Source: Gimesia fumaroli (GTDB lineage Bacteria; Planctomycetota; Planctomycetia; Planctomycetales; Planctomycetaceae). Taken from it: a stretch of 64,000 bases of DNA. Shown here piece after piece: positions 27,489-36,421 of this stretch; within the stretch, counting starts at the first letter, position 1, and every line of letters begins with the position of its first letter. The stretch spans positions 868,001-932,000 of the forward strand of contig NZ_CP037452.1 in assembly GCF_007754425.1 (NCBI RefSeq), read 5' to 3'. Position numbers and translations under genes: made by a program. Under the pieces are notes generated by a model. The model did not search any database. It had not been told where the DNA came from and saw nothing but the letters and a program-made list of their open reading frames with translations.

Positions 27489-28376
27489 GTGAATGCTTCC
27501 CATGCTTTAGAGACGTTTGAATCTTGGCGCCAACCGTTGCTCGGTCTGGCGTATCGCATCACCGGTTCGCGCGTGGAAGCAGAAGACATCGTCCAGGAAG
27601 CGTGCCTGAAATGGCTGGATGCGGATTGGCAGGAGATACGGGTGCCGCGCGCCTGGTTGATGAAAGTCACCACGCGGCTGGCACTCGATTATCTGAAAAG
27701 TGCCCGTGTGCAGCGGATGTCGTATGTTGGTCCCTGGTTACCTGAACCGTATCTGGTGGACGAGAGTACGCCGGCAGAGGAACTGGAGCTGGATGAGTCG
27801 ATTTCGATGGCGCTGTTGTATTTGCTGGATCAGCTTTCGCCGACAGAGCGGGCCAGTTTTATTCTGCACGATCTGTTTCAATATCGCTTTGATGAGATCG
27901 GAGATATTCTGGAACGGAGTGAAAGTAGCTGCCGCAAGCTGGCGAGTCGGGCGCGGATCAAACTGGGACGTAATGTAGAGAAGGTTCCCCAAAGTCGCGA
28001 TGAGCATCTGCAATTTCTCGTGGCTTTTTCGGAAGCAGTGAAGCAGGGTGAGACGGCTGAACTGGTTTCGTTGTTAAAAGAAGACGCGGTCTTTATCTCT
28101 GACGGCGGCGGCAAAGCGATCGCGGCCCGCAAGGTGGTTCAAGGAGCCGATCTGATTACGCGGTTCTTTATGAAAGCAGTGCGTCCCGCTTTCACTGCGG
28201 ATGCAGCAGAGGACGTCCGCATCGAAATCGCCTGGTTTAACGGAGCCCCCGGCATGCTAATTTATCAGTCGGGGCTGCCGGTGTCCGCGTATCAGTTTGA
28301 AGTGGAACAGAACCAGATTCGGGGGATCTATGTCCTACGAAATCCGGACAAATTAGCGATTTTTGAGGGCCGTTGA
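27489..28376 (+). CDS. ECF41-group RNA polymerase sigma factor with SnoaL-like C-terminus
   Basis: Starting at GTG 27489, residues 10-75 are sigma region 2 (DIVQEACLKWL), then the linker motif WLPEP (83-87) that is diagnostic for ECF41, then region 4 (LSPTERASFILHD, about 117-129, followed by the helix-turn-helix EIGDILERSESSCRKL). Residues 170-295 are a SnoaL-like extension containing DGGGK (205-209), the second ECF41 signature. In this group the extension replaces an anti-sigma factor and tunes activity. It presumably directs its own operon from the promoter at 26893. The ligand or stress sensed is not known. Confidence 0.92.
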   Translation: MNASHALETFESWRQPLLGLAYRITGSRVEAEDIVQEACLKWLDADWQEIRVPRAWLMKVTTRLALDYLKSARVQRMSYVGPWLPEPYLVDESTPAEELELDESISMALLYLLDQLSPTERASFILHDLFQYRFDEIGDILERSESSCRKLASRARIKLGRNVEKVPQSRDEHLQFLVAFSEAVKQGETAELVSLLKEDAVFISDGGGKAIAARKVVQGADLITRFFMKAVRPAFTADAAEDVRIEIAWFNGAPGMLIYQSGLPVSAYQFEVEQNQIRGIYVLRNPDKLAIFEGR

Positions 28377-28641
28377 AGTCACTGAAGGCCCCTTGATGCT
28401 GAGGTAAAAAAGCCGTCACTGGGGGCGCAACGGATCAAAAGATGTACATGCATTAATACATCTGGCTTCTTTGTTCTGTGTATACATTTTTTTATATGTC
28501 TTTTTTATTAAATAAAGGTAAATATTCTAGGATTCATTTTAGGGTGCGTGTTAAAATCAGACATGGATAGGTTTTACTCTTTTACGAGGAAATTTCCTGT
28601 CTTGTCTTCCTTCCGATTTTCATCACTCCGGAGCGTGTCCT

Positions 28642-29628
28642 ATGTTGAAATTATTGAGAGAACGGCGAGGGTTCACCCTCATCGAGTTACTTGTTGTGAT
28701 TGCCATTATCGCGATTTTAATTGCATTGTTATTACCTGCTGTGCAGCAGGCGCGTGAAGCAGCGCGGCGTTCGACCTGTAAAAACAATATGAAGCAGATC
28801 GGGCTGGCACTGCATAATTACCACGATACGTTTCGCGCGTTTCCCATTGGTTCTCAAACGTCTTATTATCGGGCCAACTGGCGATCTTCGATTTTGCCTT
28901 ATCTTGATCAGGCACCCGCTTACAATCAGTTGACTCAAAAAGCGCATTCTCAGCACGGCTTTGCTGCCGGGAATGGGAATTCGGCCTCTGGCTACAATAC
29001 CGAAAACGCCGTACTCAATAATTTCTTTGTCCCCGTTTATAAATGTCCTTCGAGTACTGCTGACGCATTTTATACAGGGGCCAGTCCCATTTCAAAAAAT
29101 GGAACCACCTCACCGAATGCTTCCCTGGGTAAAGAAACCGGCATGACGATGGACTATGTAGGCATCAGCGGTTCTTATTCAGGTGTTGCTCCTTTCAATA
29201 CAAAATGTGGCAGTACTGTCTATGGCGGAAACTGGTGTAACAGTGGTCTGATGCTGATCGCAGATTCTGCCCGGATGCGTGATTGTAAAGATGGGACTTC
29301 GAATACCATGATCATCGGCGAAGACTCTGGTCTGGTCGATAACAAAGATTATCGTAGTAATTATTATGGCGGCTGGTCTGGGCACCTGGGTCTCTCAGGT
29401 TGGGGGACTGGAGTGAATACGATTCGGTATAACCCTAATCCGCCGACGGCACCAACTGGAGGCGATCAAACCTATGCCCCCAATAACCCGCTGACATCAG
29501 AGCACGTGGGTGGTATTCATGCTTTACTGGCTGATGGAGCCGTGCGATTCATTTCCAATAATGTGGATATCGAAACGCTCCGCCGGTTAGGTATGAAAAA
29601 TGATAATCTGGTTCTCGGTGAGTTCTAA
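28642..29628 (+). CDS. DUF1559 protein with prepilin-type N-terminus (copy A)
   Basis: [22 protein letters not shown] (from residue 8) is a type IV prepilin cleavage site and helix. It is followed by the DUF1559 block [21 protein letters not shown] and ends with [17 protein letters not shown], the H-x9-DG motif. Length 328 is usual. The protein would be processed by a prepilin peptidase and assembled or anchored at the surface. A 265-base AT-rich upstream region probably holds its promoter. A terminator follows. Its partner appears to be the lipoprotein gene downstream. Confidence 0.9.
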   Translation: MLKLLRERRGFTLIELLVVIAIIAILIALLLPAVQQAREAARRSTCKNNMKQIGLALHNYHDTFRAFPIGSQTSYYRANWRSSILPYLDQAPAYNQLTQKAHSQHGFAAGNGNSASGYNTENAVLNNFFVPVYKCPSSTADAFYTGASPISKNGTTSPNASLGKETGMTMDYVGISGSYSGVAPFNTKCGSTVYGGNWCNSGLMLIADSARMRDCKDGTSNTMIIGEDSGLVDNKDYRSNYYGGWSGHLGLSGWGTGVNTIRYNPNPPTAPTGGDQTYAPNNPLTSEHVGGIHALLADGAVRFISNNVDIETLRRLGMKNDNLVLGEF

Positions 29629-29676
29629 TTCACTGCACTGATGGGCATTGTAGAAGCATTCAAATTGTAAGCAGCG

Positions 29677-29714
29677 GCCGATGTGTTTTCTGAATGCATC
29701 GGCTATTTGTTTTT
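29677..29714 (+). terminator. Rho-independent terminator after DUF1559 copy A
   Basis: GCCGATG (29677-29683) and CATCGGC (29697-29703) pair around a 13-base loop and are followed by TATTTGTTTTT. Its position argues against any start of the next gene before 29714. Confidence 0.75.
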
Positions 29715-29742
29715 AAGAAATCAACGGCAGGGAGAAGGTGGA

Positions 29743-30225
29743 ATGTCATTACATTTTAAAGGTATCCAAATGAGAGCTGTTTCAGGGGTTGCGATGAAGC
29801 GGATCGCTGTCACCAAGACCATTTTCTGTGTGGTGAGTGCGTTATCCGTCTGTATTCTAAGTGGCTGCGGCAGTCGTGTGGAAACGATTCCTTCCGGAAC
29901 GGCGAGTGGAACGGTCAAACTGGATGGCAAGCCACTGACACAGGGCCGGATTAATTTCGTGTCTTCGACCACCGGGACGGGGGTCTATACCGACTTGCAG
30001 TCGGATGGTTCGTATGAATTGCCGAATGCGATTCCCGAAGGTGACTACCGCGTTTATTTTACTTCCAGTGGTCTGGGTGATGCCCCACCATCGGAATCCG
30101 GGAATCCGGAAATGAATGATGCACTCAAGGATGTTCCTAAGAAGTACCAGAGCGAGCAGTCAACCGATTTGCAGGCACTCATTAAAGAAGGCGACAATAC
30201 ATTCGATTTTGATTTGAAGCCGTAA
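29743..30225 (+). CDS. Lipoprotein with carboxypeptidase-regulatory-like (transthyretin-like) domain
   Basis: I choose ATG 29743, preceded by GGGAGAAGG; ATG 29794 would also give a good signal. The lipobox is LSGC, followed by a short acidic linker and a beta-sandwich sequence ASGTVKLDGKPLTQGRINF that is typical of the small lipoproteins found next to planctomycete DUF1559 genes. The end FDFDLKP is a strand. 160 residues. It is likely lipid-anchored and may present or support the neighbouring pseudopilin-like protein. Confidence 0.78.
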   Translation: MSLHFKGIQMRAVSGVAMKRIAVTKTIFCVVSALSVCILSGCGSRVETIPSGTASGTVKLDGKPLTQGRINFVSSTTGTGVYTDLQSDGSYELPNAIPEGDYRVYFTSSGLGDAPPSESGNPEMNDALKDVPKKYQSEQSTDLQALIKEGDNTFDFDLKP

Positions 30226-30603
30226 GCGGTTTCAATGGCGGATTTTACCTTCTCCTGAGGCGACCGTTTGCTTGTCTTTTGTACTATCGCATATTGTCAA
30301 TTTTGCTCCCTTTTTCTATTTTGTGGCCACCGTTTTGTGCAAGTCTACAGTTGACAAAGGGGTGGTCAACGAATTACGTTCAATAGGGTGTGCTACTATT
30401 TGTATAGATTTTTCTGCCGATTGATTTTCAATCGCTGGAAGTTGTTGTATTCTGTGCATTAAATAAACGCTAAGTACTTGGTCTAGCTAGATACTGTGAG
30501 TTAGATGCCTTCCCGATCCTACCCTTGGTTAGTCTAAAGTTGACTGGTTTAGCCCACACCTTCCTGATGTTAAGCATCCCAATTATTTAATTACAGGCAC
30601 ACT
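30226..30603. other. 378-base intergenic region, probable promoter of the second lipoprotein
   Basis: No gene is visible. TTGACA occurs at 30351-30356, but the hexamer 17 bases later (TTACGT) is a poor -10, so I do not assign a promoter firmly. The sequence is AT-rich, with no T-tailed hairpin. Confidence 0.5.
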
Positions 30604-31047
30604 ATGTTTCTTTCTTTGCGCTTCACTCATTGTGTACTCGTTTTCTGTTCTTTGACTGTTTGCGGCTGTTTTGGCGGCTCTGCAGAACAGATCGAACGGG
30701 CTGCGGTTTCAGGGACCATCACATATGACGGAAAACCGTTACCAGAGGGGAGCATTCAGTTTGTTCCCGGTACCGATGCTTCCGGCAAGCCGCTACGTGG
30801 AAAAGCCGTTCAAGCCTTGATTTCCGAGGGTGCTTTTAGCCTGGATGCTGACCAGGGACCTGTGGTGGGAATGAACCAAGTGCTGATCAACGCCACCAAA
30901 AAAACGGGTAAGTTTCAAGAATTTGACGGTCAGAAAACGGAGATCCTGAAGCAGTATATTCCCGCGAAATACAATACGAATTCCACGCTGACGTATGAGA
31001 TCAAGTCTGGCGAGAACACCGCCGATTTCGCGCTGGAAACGAAATAA
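30604..31047 (+). CDS. Lipoprotein with transthyretin-like domain, partner of DUF1559 copy B
   Basis: The 147-residue product has a short signal with the lipobox TVCGC (Cys at about 22) and then AAVSGTITYDGKPLPEGSIQF, the same beta-sandwich start as the lipoprotein at 29743. The two are paralogues by eye (GT-x-DGKPL-x-G-IxF, ending in a TADFAL/FDFDL strand). The ribosome binding site is weak. It lies 65 bases before DUF1559 copy B on the same strand. Confidence 0.75.
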   Translation: MFLSLRFTHCVLVFCSLTVCGCFGGSAEQIERAAVSGTITYDGKPLPEGSIQFVPGTDASGKPLRGKAVQALISEGAFSLDADQGPVVGMNQVLINATKKTGKFQEFDGQKTEILKQYIPAKYNTNSTLTYEIKSGENTADFALETK

Positions 31048-31112
31048 CATTTTACTTGAGTCGTTTCACGATCTCACTGAATCTTTTCTCTATATCTGGA
31101 TAAATCAAAACT

Positions 31113-32051
31113 ATGAAAGCATTTTTTCTGAAGCGCCGTCAGGGGTTTACGTTGATTGAATTGCTGGTGGTGATTGCCATCATCGCGATTCTGATTGCGC
31201 TGCTGTTACCAGCAGTACAACAGGCACGGGAAGCGGCCCGTCGTTCGACCTGCAAAAACAATCTGAAGCAGATCGGTCTGGCATTGCATAATTATCACGA
31301 TACGTTTCGGACGTTTCCACCTGCAATGGTTCGCAATCGCAATTCAGTCCGTGACGAATGGGAAACCAGCATGATCAGCTGGCAGGCTCGGATTTTACCT
31401 TACATGGATCAGGCGCCCCTGTTCAACAAGATCGACTGGAGTATTGAGCCAGGTAATACGGGAACTGCGAACACGGATGCCATGAAAAATGAGCTACCCG
31501 CTTATCGCTGTCCCAGCGATCCCGGTAATCGCGGTAAGACGGGGCAGTCTGCGTACGGTCCGACGAACTATGTTACGAGTACTGCTGATTCGGGAAGTTA
31601 TGCGGCAGGAGGCAGCACTTATCAGAACAATGGTCGTTCAGTGATGTTCCTGAACAGTAAAACACAACTCAAAGACATCGAAGACGGAAGTTCGAACACG
31701 ATGCTGGTTGCAGAGTGTATCGTGGCTCATCCCTATTCCAATATTAACGCGACATCGGGAACGGTTTGTACGGGAACAGCCGACCAGAAACGCCGCGGTT
31801 ATTCCTGGTTCTATGCCAGAGAGATGTGGTCATGGAGTTATTCGACTCTGATTGGTCCCAACTCGGATTTACAGGAGTGTGCATTGAATACTGGCGGAAC
31901 GTCTTTGTTTGGAGCCCGCAGCAAGCATGTCGGTGGCGTTCACACGCTACTTGGCGATGGTCGCGTTCGTTTTGTCTCGGAAAACATTCACCTTGATACC
32001 TGGAAGAATCTAGGGAATAAAGCGGATGGCAACGTGATCGGCGAGTTCTAA
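31113..32051 (+). CDS. DUF1559 protein with prepilin-type N-terminus (copy B)
   Basis: It has the same plan as copy [49 protein letters not shown], and a C-terminal SKHVGGVHTLLGDGRVRF (H-x9-DG) with the ending NVIGEF, almost as in copy A (LVLGEF). 312 residues. The middle diverges strongly, as usual for surface-exposed parts. A clear terminator lies 30 bases after the stop. Confidence 0.9.
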   Translation: MKAFFLKRRQGFTLIELLVVIAIIAILIALLLPAVQQAREAARRSTCKNNLKQIGLALHNYHDTFRTFPPAMVRNRNSVRDEWETSMISWQARILPYMDQAPLFNKIDWSIEPGNTGTANTDAMKNELPAYRCPSDPGNRGKTGQSAYGPTNYVTSTADSGSYAAGGSTYQNNGRSVMFLNSKTQLKDIEDGSSNTMLVAECIVAHPYSNINATSGTVCTGTADQKRRGYSWFYAREMWSWSYSTLIGPNSDLQECALNTGGTSLFGARSKHVGGVHTLLGDGRVRFVSENIHLDTWKNLGNKADGNVIGEF

Positions 32052-32080
32052 TCGAAGTCTGATTTGAATTCAAAACAATT

Positions 32081-32120
32081 AAAACGGCCAGCGGAGAGAA
32101 ACTTCGCTGGTCGTTTTTTT
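32081..32120 (+). terminator. Rho-independent terminator after DUF1559 copy B
   Basis: AAAACGGCCAGCG and CGCTGGTCGTTTT pair with one G-T wobble around an 11-base loop and run into seven T. Confidence 0.85.
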
Positions 32121-32124
32121 ATGG

Positions 32125-32157
32125 GCTACCACGAAAAACACGAAAGCACACGAAAAG
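32125..32157 (+). repeat. Dispersed CACGAAA-type repeat, copy 1
   Basis: GCTACCACGAAAAACACGAA continues with two further CACGAAA-like units. The same 33-base unit, with two or three changes, occurs in reverse orientation at 59894-59926. No coding potential. Confidence 0.65.
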
Positions 32158-32159
32158 TT

Positions 32160-32177
32160 TTGCCGCAGGCAACAGGA
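32160..32177 (+). repeat. 18-base repeat TTGCCGCAGGCAACAGGA, copy 1
   Basis: It contains the mini-hairpin TTGCC-gca-GGCAA and recurs identically at 33622-33639, also in an intergenic gap. Confidence 0.6.
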
Positions 32178-32274
32178 TGTGTGAGAGCACGTAAGTAGAG
32201 CTGAAATCTTGAATGTGTTGTGTTTCACACGTAGGGGGCTCAAGAAGAATATCCCAGGTGTTCTCTGACAATTT

Positions 32275-32318
32275 CCCGCTCGCTCCGCTCGGACCGAATT
32301 ATTTTCGGTCACACCCAT
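32275..32318 (+). repeat. Dispersed hairpin repeat GACCGAA/TTCGGTC, copy 1
   Basis: The hairpin at 32292-32310 has seven-base arms and a five-base loop, preceded by CTCGCTCCGCTCG and followed by ACACCCA. A second copy with the same flanks lies at 40432-40473. The rest of the gap 32121-32407 has no gene. Confidence 0.6.
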
Positions 32319-32407
32319 CCTTTGTTTCGTTGTTTCAAACAAAACCGGTATTGTTATGATGGAACCTGTTTATACTGTTCCTGTCAGGTTGTGTTCAGGA
32401 GAGATCG

Positions 32408-32989
32408 ATGTCACGAACGGGAGAATTTTGGGGATGGCCGTGGTATAAAAAGCTGTTGAGTATTCTGCTTTCTCCGTTCGTGTTACTGATCGGCTTGTTT
32501 GTGTTACCGTTGCTGATGCTGGTCAGTTTGTTTGTTGTTTGCAGTAATTTCACGGGCGAACATCTGTTTTATCTCAGCATGTGGAATGACGGTCGGACGC
32601 TCAGTCGGCGGAAACTTCGTCGTCGTTTTGACGCGGGTGAGACGGGGACATTGATCCTCGAATCTCCTACGATGGGGTGGGGATTCACCCATGCCTGGTG
32701 GACTCCCGATGATCTGAAAACGCTGTCCCCCGTTATAAAGCAGGAAGACGATGTATATTGGGAACAGGTTCTGGACTTAATGGAGGAAGATCAACCGCAT
32801 CCCTGGGATGAATGGTGCTGGCAAGAATATGTCTCGCCTCATCAGGGAAAGGCATTTTTGCTTAAGGTCTGGAATGGAAAGAAATATGCGAATTGGCTCA
32901 AACGGCATTTTCCCTCTGTGACGATTGTCGAAACCGCATCTGCGATCGCACGTCAACACGAATTCGAAGCCCAGCAGGAGACGCGCTGA
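32408..32989 (+). CDS. Hypothetical membrane-anchored protein
   Basis: The ATG follows CAGGAGAG. Residues 16-46 form a long hydrophobic hairpin (LLSILLSPFVLLIGLFVLPL), and the remaining 145 residues are soluble and rich in Trp and charged residues (ESPTMGWGFTHAWWTPDDL, HPWDEWCWQEY). The topology suggests an N-terminal membrane anchor with a cytoplasmic domain. I know no family. Trp-rich conserved stretches of this kind point to a structured domain rather than a spurious frame. Confidence 0.6.
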   Translation: MSRTGEFWGWPWYKKLLSILLSPFVLLIGLFVLPLLMLVSLFVVCSNFTGEHLFYLSMWNDGRTLSRRKLRRRFDAGETGTLILESPTMGWGFTHAWWTPDDLKTLSPVIKQEDDVYWEQVLDLMEEDQPHPWDEWCWQEYVSPHQGKAFLLKVWNGKKYANWLKRHFPSVTIVETASAIARQHEFEAQQETR

Positions 32990-33078
32990 AACGGATCTTG
33001 TCGCCGTTTGTCTTCTGCCTTAAAATCTCCGCCTGTGAGCAGACACTGGAGATCATCACCTCAAGGCGGGGAAGACAA

Positions 33079-33483
33079 ATGCAGAAAACAATCCTGGCAG
33101 TACTCTTTGGTCTCGTTCTGGGGCTGCTCATCAGACCGACTCAGCCGCAACTGGCCTCTGGCAACGAACAGACAATACCAAGTAGTGTGGAGACGCAGTC
33201 CAACATTGTTTCAGGTGATCTGAATCAAACAGTCTCAAAAAAACTAATGCTATTGCAAGAAGAACTGGCCTTGTCCCGTTTTCGAATCATTCAGCGGAAG
33301 TTACTTGAACTGAGCAAAAAATATCCTCAGACGGTTGCCGGTAAACGGGCACAGAAAATCATCGAACAGGAAAATCTGAGTGTCTTGGCGAACTATGGTT
33401 TTGGTCCCGAAAATTATTTCATGGAAGGTATTCCCGCTTGTCGCTACCGTTTCCGCACAGCCATTTCAAAATCAACACCTTAG
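33079..33483 (+). CDS. Hypothetical secreted protein with signal peptide
   Basis: I start at the ATG at 33079, after AAGGCGGGGAAG; an earlier in-frame extension overlaps the previous gene and has no binding site. The 134-residue product begins MQKTILAVLFGLVLGLLI, a signal peptide or anchor. The middle is a helical segment with leucine heptads (KKLMLLQEELALSRFRIIQR, about residues 54-73). Family unknown. Confidence 0.5.
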   Translation: MQKTILAVLFGLVLGLLIRPTQPQLASGNEQTIPSSVETQSNIVSGDLNQTVSKKLMLLQEELALSRFRIIQRKLLELSKKYPQTVAGKRAQKIIEQENLSVLANYGFGPENYFMEGIPACRYRFRTAISKSTP

Positions 33484-33521
33484 AGGCCACCCCTACGAGG
33501 AAGTAGGGACGCTGATTCACA

Positions 33522-33620
33522 GCCACGGTTGACGAGTCACCCGTGGCACACAAGCGTTGAATTTTCATGAGGCTTATTTCCTAGAATCTATCTTCCGGGT
33601 GGTACCGGATGCAATCCGGT
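33522..33620. repeat. Two perfect intergenic hairpins (GCCACGG/CCGTGGC and ACCGGAT/ATCCGGT)
   Basis: The first has seven-base arms at 33522-33528 and 33541-33547; the second at 33604-33610 and 33614-33620 around GCA. Neither has a T-run. They sit with an 18-base repeat and repeat copy 3 in the gap 33484-33849, which has no gene. Confidence 0.55.
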
Positions 33621-33621
33621 A

Positions 33622-33639
33622 TTGCCGCAGGCAACAGGA
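33622..33639 (+). repeat. 18-base repeat TTGCCGCAGGCAACAGGA, copy 2
   Basis: Identical to 32160-32177, same strand. Confidence 0.6.
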
Positions 33640-33688
33640 AGTAGCGGTTTCAACACACAATCAGGAGCCAGGCCACCGATCTGTTTCC

Positions 33689-33829
33689 GTAGGGTGCGGA
33701 CCCATGTGTCCGCCCTCAGTGTTTGCGTTCAATGCAGGAACCAGGAGTACAGGCGTAATCCGGTGCCATTGCTGGATAATCTGGAATTGAATTTCGCCAG
33801 GCGGGCAGACACATGGGTACTGCCCCTAC
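33689..33829 (+). repeat. Dispersed intergenic repeat, copy 3
   Basis: A 141-bp copy with a slightly changed left end (GTAGGGTGCGGACCCATGTG) and the standard right end GGCGGGCAGACACATGGG through GCCCCTAC. The interior is more diverged than in copies 1, 2 and 4. It again lies between convergent genes, in the same orientation. Confidence 0.75.
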
Positions 33830-33849
33830 AGTTCTTTAATCGCAGAGAA

Positions 33850-34953
33850 TTACTCTACCGAGCTGTTAACCAGATACCGTTTCAGCATGGCTTCATCAAT
33901 CTCGACTCCTAAGCCGGGTTTGGTGGGGACGGCGATCGTGCCTTCGTTGATTTCGAAGCGGTCGGTGATGATATCGTTTTCGAGGCTGTAGTAGGTGCAG
34001 TCATTGGCGAGTGGGAAATTGGGTGATGAGGCGGCCATGTGCAGCATGGTGGCGGTTCGGAGACCGAGGTCGTGAGCGCAGTGGAAGATACAGGGGACAC
34101 CGGCTGACGCGGCGACTTCGCCCACGAGTTTGACGGCCCAGATGCCGCCGCACTGGTAGGTGTCGGGCAGCAGGTACTGCGCTGCATCCAGTTCCAGAAT
34201 CTTGCGGACGTTTTCCATCGTGGTCACCGATTCATTGAGCGCGAGTGGCGTGCTCGTCTGCTTGCGGATGTCGGCGGATTCCTGCAGCAGGTCTTTGTGC
34301 ATTGGCTGTTCGAAATATTGCAGCTCGTAGGGCTCCAGATCTCTGGCCAGTTGTAGGGCGACCTCGGGCGTGTAACCCATGTTGGGGTCGATGCGGAGAT
34401 TGAGTTGGTCGCCGACCGATTCGCGAATGGCGCGAACCATCGCCAGGTCTTCTTCGGGCTCGCGGCCGGCTTTGGTTTTGAGGGTCGAGAAGCCGAGGTC
34501 GACATAGTGCTTCGCGATGGCGGCAGCTTCTTCCGGACCGCGAATGCCCATGCAGCAGGTAACTTCGACGCGGTCGCGATACAGGCCGCCCAGCAGGCGA
34601 TGCAGGGGCAAGCCTGCCTGTTTGCCGAGGATGTCCCAACAGGCCATTTCGACTACTGATTGCAGATAGGGTTCTTCCATGCCCCAGTCGGCATAGAGAG
34701 CGGAAATGTCGGTCGGATCTTTGCCAAGCAGAATCGGGCGGAAGTAGTCGGCTTCGTCGCCGGTGAAGCTGGTTGCGTTCTGAAAGGAGAGCCGTTGTGG
34801 AGTTTCGCCCCAGCCGATGATGCCGGCGTCGGTTTCGAGGCGGATCAACAGGGCGCCGGTGCTGGTGGAGAAAATATACCGGGACTGATACGGAGAGACC
34901 GGGACTTGCAAGGGAACATCAACGAGAAACGTTTCGACGCCTGTGATTTTCAT
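33850..34953 (-). CDS. Enolase-superfamily enzyme, mandelate racemase subgroup
   Basis: The ATG at 34953 has GGAG six bases upstream. The N-terminal capping domain is followed by a barrel with TLKTKAG (the KxK acid/base lysines), metal ligands in RIDPN, YFEQP and LNESV, and the Asp-His dyad of the mandelate-racemase subgroup in LPDTYQCGG and FHCAHDLG. It therefore probably dehydrates or racemises a hydroxy acid or acid sugar. The divergent cupin and HpcH/HpaI aldolase genes beside it fit an acid-sugar catabolic set. 367 residues, normal length. Confidence 0.85.
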   Translation of the reverse strand: MKITGVETFLVDVPLQVPVSPYQSRYIFSTSTGALLIRLETDAGIIGWGETPQRLSFQNATSFTGDEADYFRPILLGKDPTDISALYADWGMEEPYLQSVVEMACWDILGKQAGLPLHRLLGGLYRDRVEVTCCMGIRGPEEAAAIAKHYVDLGFSTLKTKAGREPEEDLAMVRAIRESVGDQLNLRIDPNMGYTPEVALQLARDLEPYELQYFEQPMHKDLLQESADIRKQTSTPLALNESVTTMENVRKILELDAAQYLLPDTYQCGGIWAVKLVGEVAASAGVPCIFHCAHDLGLRTATMLHMAASSPNFPLANDCTYYSLENDIITDRFEINEGTIAVPTKPGLGVEIDEAMLKRYLVNSSVE

Positions 34954-35137
34954 GGAAGGCTCCATCGGCAGGGAGGATCAATTGTCGGCGAGAAATTCAT
35001 GCTACCAGTTCCCTGAGGGAGCGGCAAGCAGGTTCGCGGTCGTTGCCTGATGGGCCACGGTTGTTGTGAGCACCCTGCGCGCTTAAAGTACACGTTGATC
35101 TACTTTTTTTCTACATGACAGTAACAAGGCAGCGACG

Positions 35138-35491
35138 ATGGTCCCTGAAATCAGTAATCTATTCACTCCACAGAAGACATTGCCCGTAGCGGAATTATTT
35201 GAGGAGCTATTTCGCGGCCAGACTTTCCGGGTGGAGCGGATTGTTTCGACGGGGCAGGCGACGCGGGAGGGCCAGTGGTATGATCAGCAGCATGCAGAAT
35301 GGGTGGTTTTGCTCACGGGTTCGGCGGTCCTGCGATTTGAGGGAGAAACCGAGGGGCGGCCGCTGGTTCCCGGCGATGCGGTGAACATTCCCGCTCATTG
35401 TCGGCACCGGGTTGAGGCGACCGCCGACGATCGGGAAAGCGTTTGGCTTGCAATCCACTATGAGCCTGTCGAGAATGGAGAAACCGCATAG
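35138..35491 (+). CDS. Cupin-domain protein
   Basis: A 117-residue single-domain cupin. Cupin motif 1 is QHAEWVVLLTGSAVLRFEGE (about 50-69) with the histidine and glutamate ligands, and motif 2 is LVPGDAVNIPAHCRHRVE (about 79-96). No signal peptide. Small cupins of this kind often isomerise or bind sugars or metals. It is divergent from the enolase-superfamily gene and 54 bases before the aldolase, which suggests a role in the same pathway. Confidence 0.82.
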   Translation: MVPEISNLFTPQKTLPVAELFEELFRGQTFRVERIVSTGQATREGQWYDQQHAEWVVLLTGSAVLRFEGETEGRPLVPGDAVNIPAHCRHRVEATADDRESVWLAIHYEPVENGETA

Positions 35492-35545
35492 CGGTGCAGA
35501 CAGACTATTTATTTCAAATCGATTACAGGAAAGAATTTCAGACTG

Positions 35546-36343
35546 ATGAAAAAGAACCCGGTCAAGGCGGCGTTAAGTGAAGGAAAACCTCAAGTAGGAA
35601 CATGGCTCTCGTCGGGGGATGTGATGATGACCCGTCTGATGGCCCGCGTGGGATTTCCGTGGCTGACAGTAGATATGGAGCATTCGCCGATCGACTGGTC
35701 GCAGGCAGGGCTGCTGTTCGGTGCGATTGCGGACGCGGGCTGCGTGCCTCTGTGCCGGGTTCCCCTGGGAAAATATGAATTGATCAAACGGGCGCTGGAT
35801 GCCGGAGCACACGGCATTGTTGCACCCATGATCAATACGGTCGAACAGGCCAAAGAAGTGATCGACGCGGTCAAGTATCCGCCGCTGGGAAACCGCTCTG
35901 TGGGTGGTGTTTTGCATGCGATGAACTTCGATGCGACGGCCGGCGACTATTACAAACATGCCAACGATGAGATTCTGGTGATTCTGCAGACCGAATCTCC
36001 CGAAGGTGTTGAGAATGCGGAAGAGATTTACAGTCTGCCTGGTGTGGATGGAATTTTTGTGGGACCCAACGACCTGACGTTCCAGATGAGCAAAGCGACT
36101 GGCGTGCATCCTTCGCCTGACGAATTGGAAGCAATGCTGCAGCGCATTCTGGAAACCGGCAAGAAGACCGGCACTCCCGTTGGCCTGCATGTGCAGACGG
36201 TGGAAGCGGTCGAGCAGCGGATTGCAGAAGGCTGGCGATTTATTGCGTGTGGCTCTGAAGTCAAATTCATGCTCAACGAAGCGCAGCGGATTGTGAGCGG
36301 TTTGAATCTCAAAGCAGAAGCAGCCGACCTGGCCCGGTACTAA
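35546..36343 (+). CDS. HpcH/HpaI-family aldolase
   Basis: The 265-residue TIM barrel carries VGTWLSSGD near the start, [11 protein letters not shown] (about 36-46), [10 protein letters not shown], the metal-binding [16 protein letters not shown] (about 143-158) and [12 protein letters not shown]. These are the family marks of 2-dehydro-3-deoxyglucarate/4-hydroxy-2-oxoheptanedioate aldolases, class II pyruvate aldolases. It would cleave a 2-keto-3-deoxy acid produced by a dehydratase such as the neighbouring enolase-superfamily enzyme. Confidence 0.88.
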   Translation: MKKNPVKAALSEGKPQVGTWLSSGDVMMTRLMARVGFPWLTVDMEHSPIDWSQAGLLFGAIADAGCVPLCRVPLGKYELIKRALDAGAHGIVAPMINTVEQAKEVIDAVKYPPLGNRSVGGVLHAMNFDATAGDYYKHANDEILVILQTESPEGVENAEEIYSLPGVDGIFVGPNDLTFQMSKATGVHPSPDELEAMLQRILETGKKTGTPVGLHVQTVEAVEQRIAEGWRFIACGSEVKFMLNEAQRIVSGLNLKAEAADLARY

Positions 36344-36421
36344 ATCGTGGGTTGAGTCTCAATCAATCGAAGCAGCCATTCGGGAACGGGTGGCTTCTTT
36401 TTTTACGCGCTGTCTGCGTCG

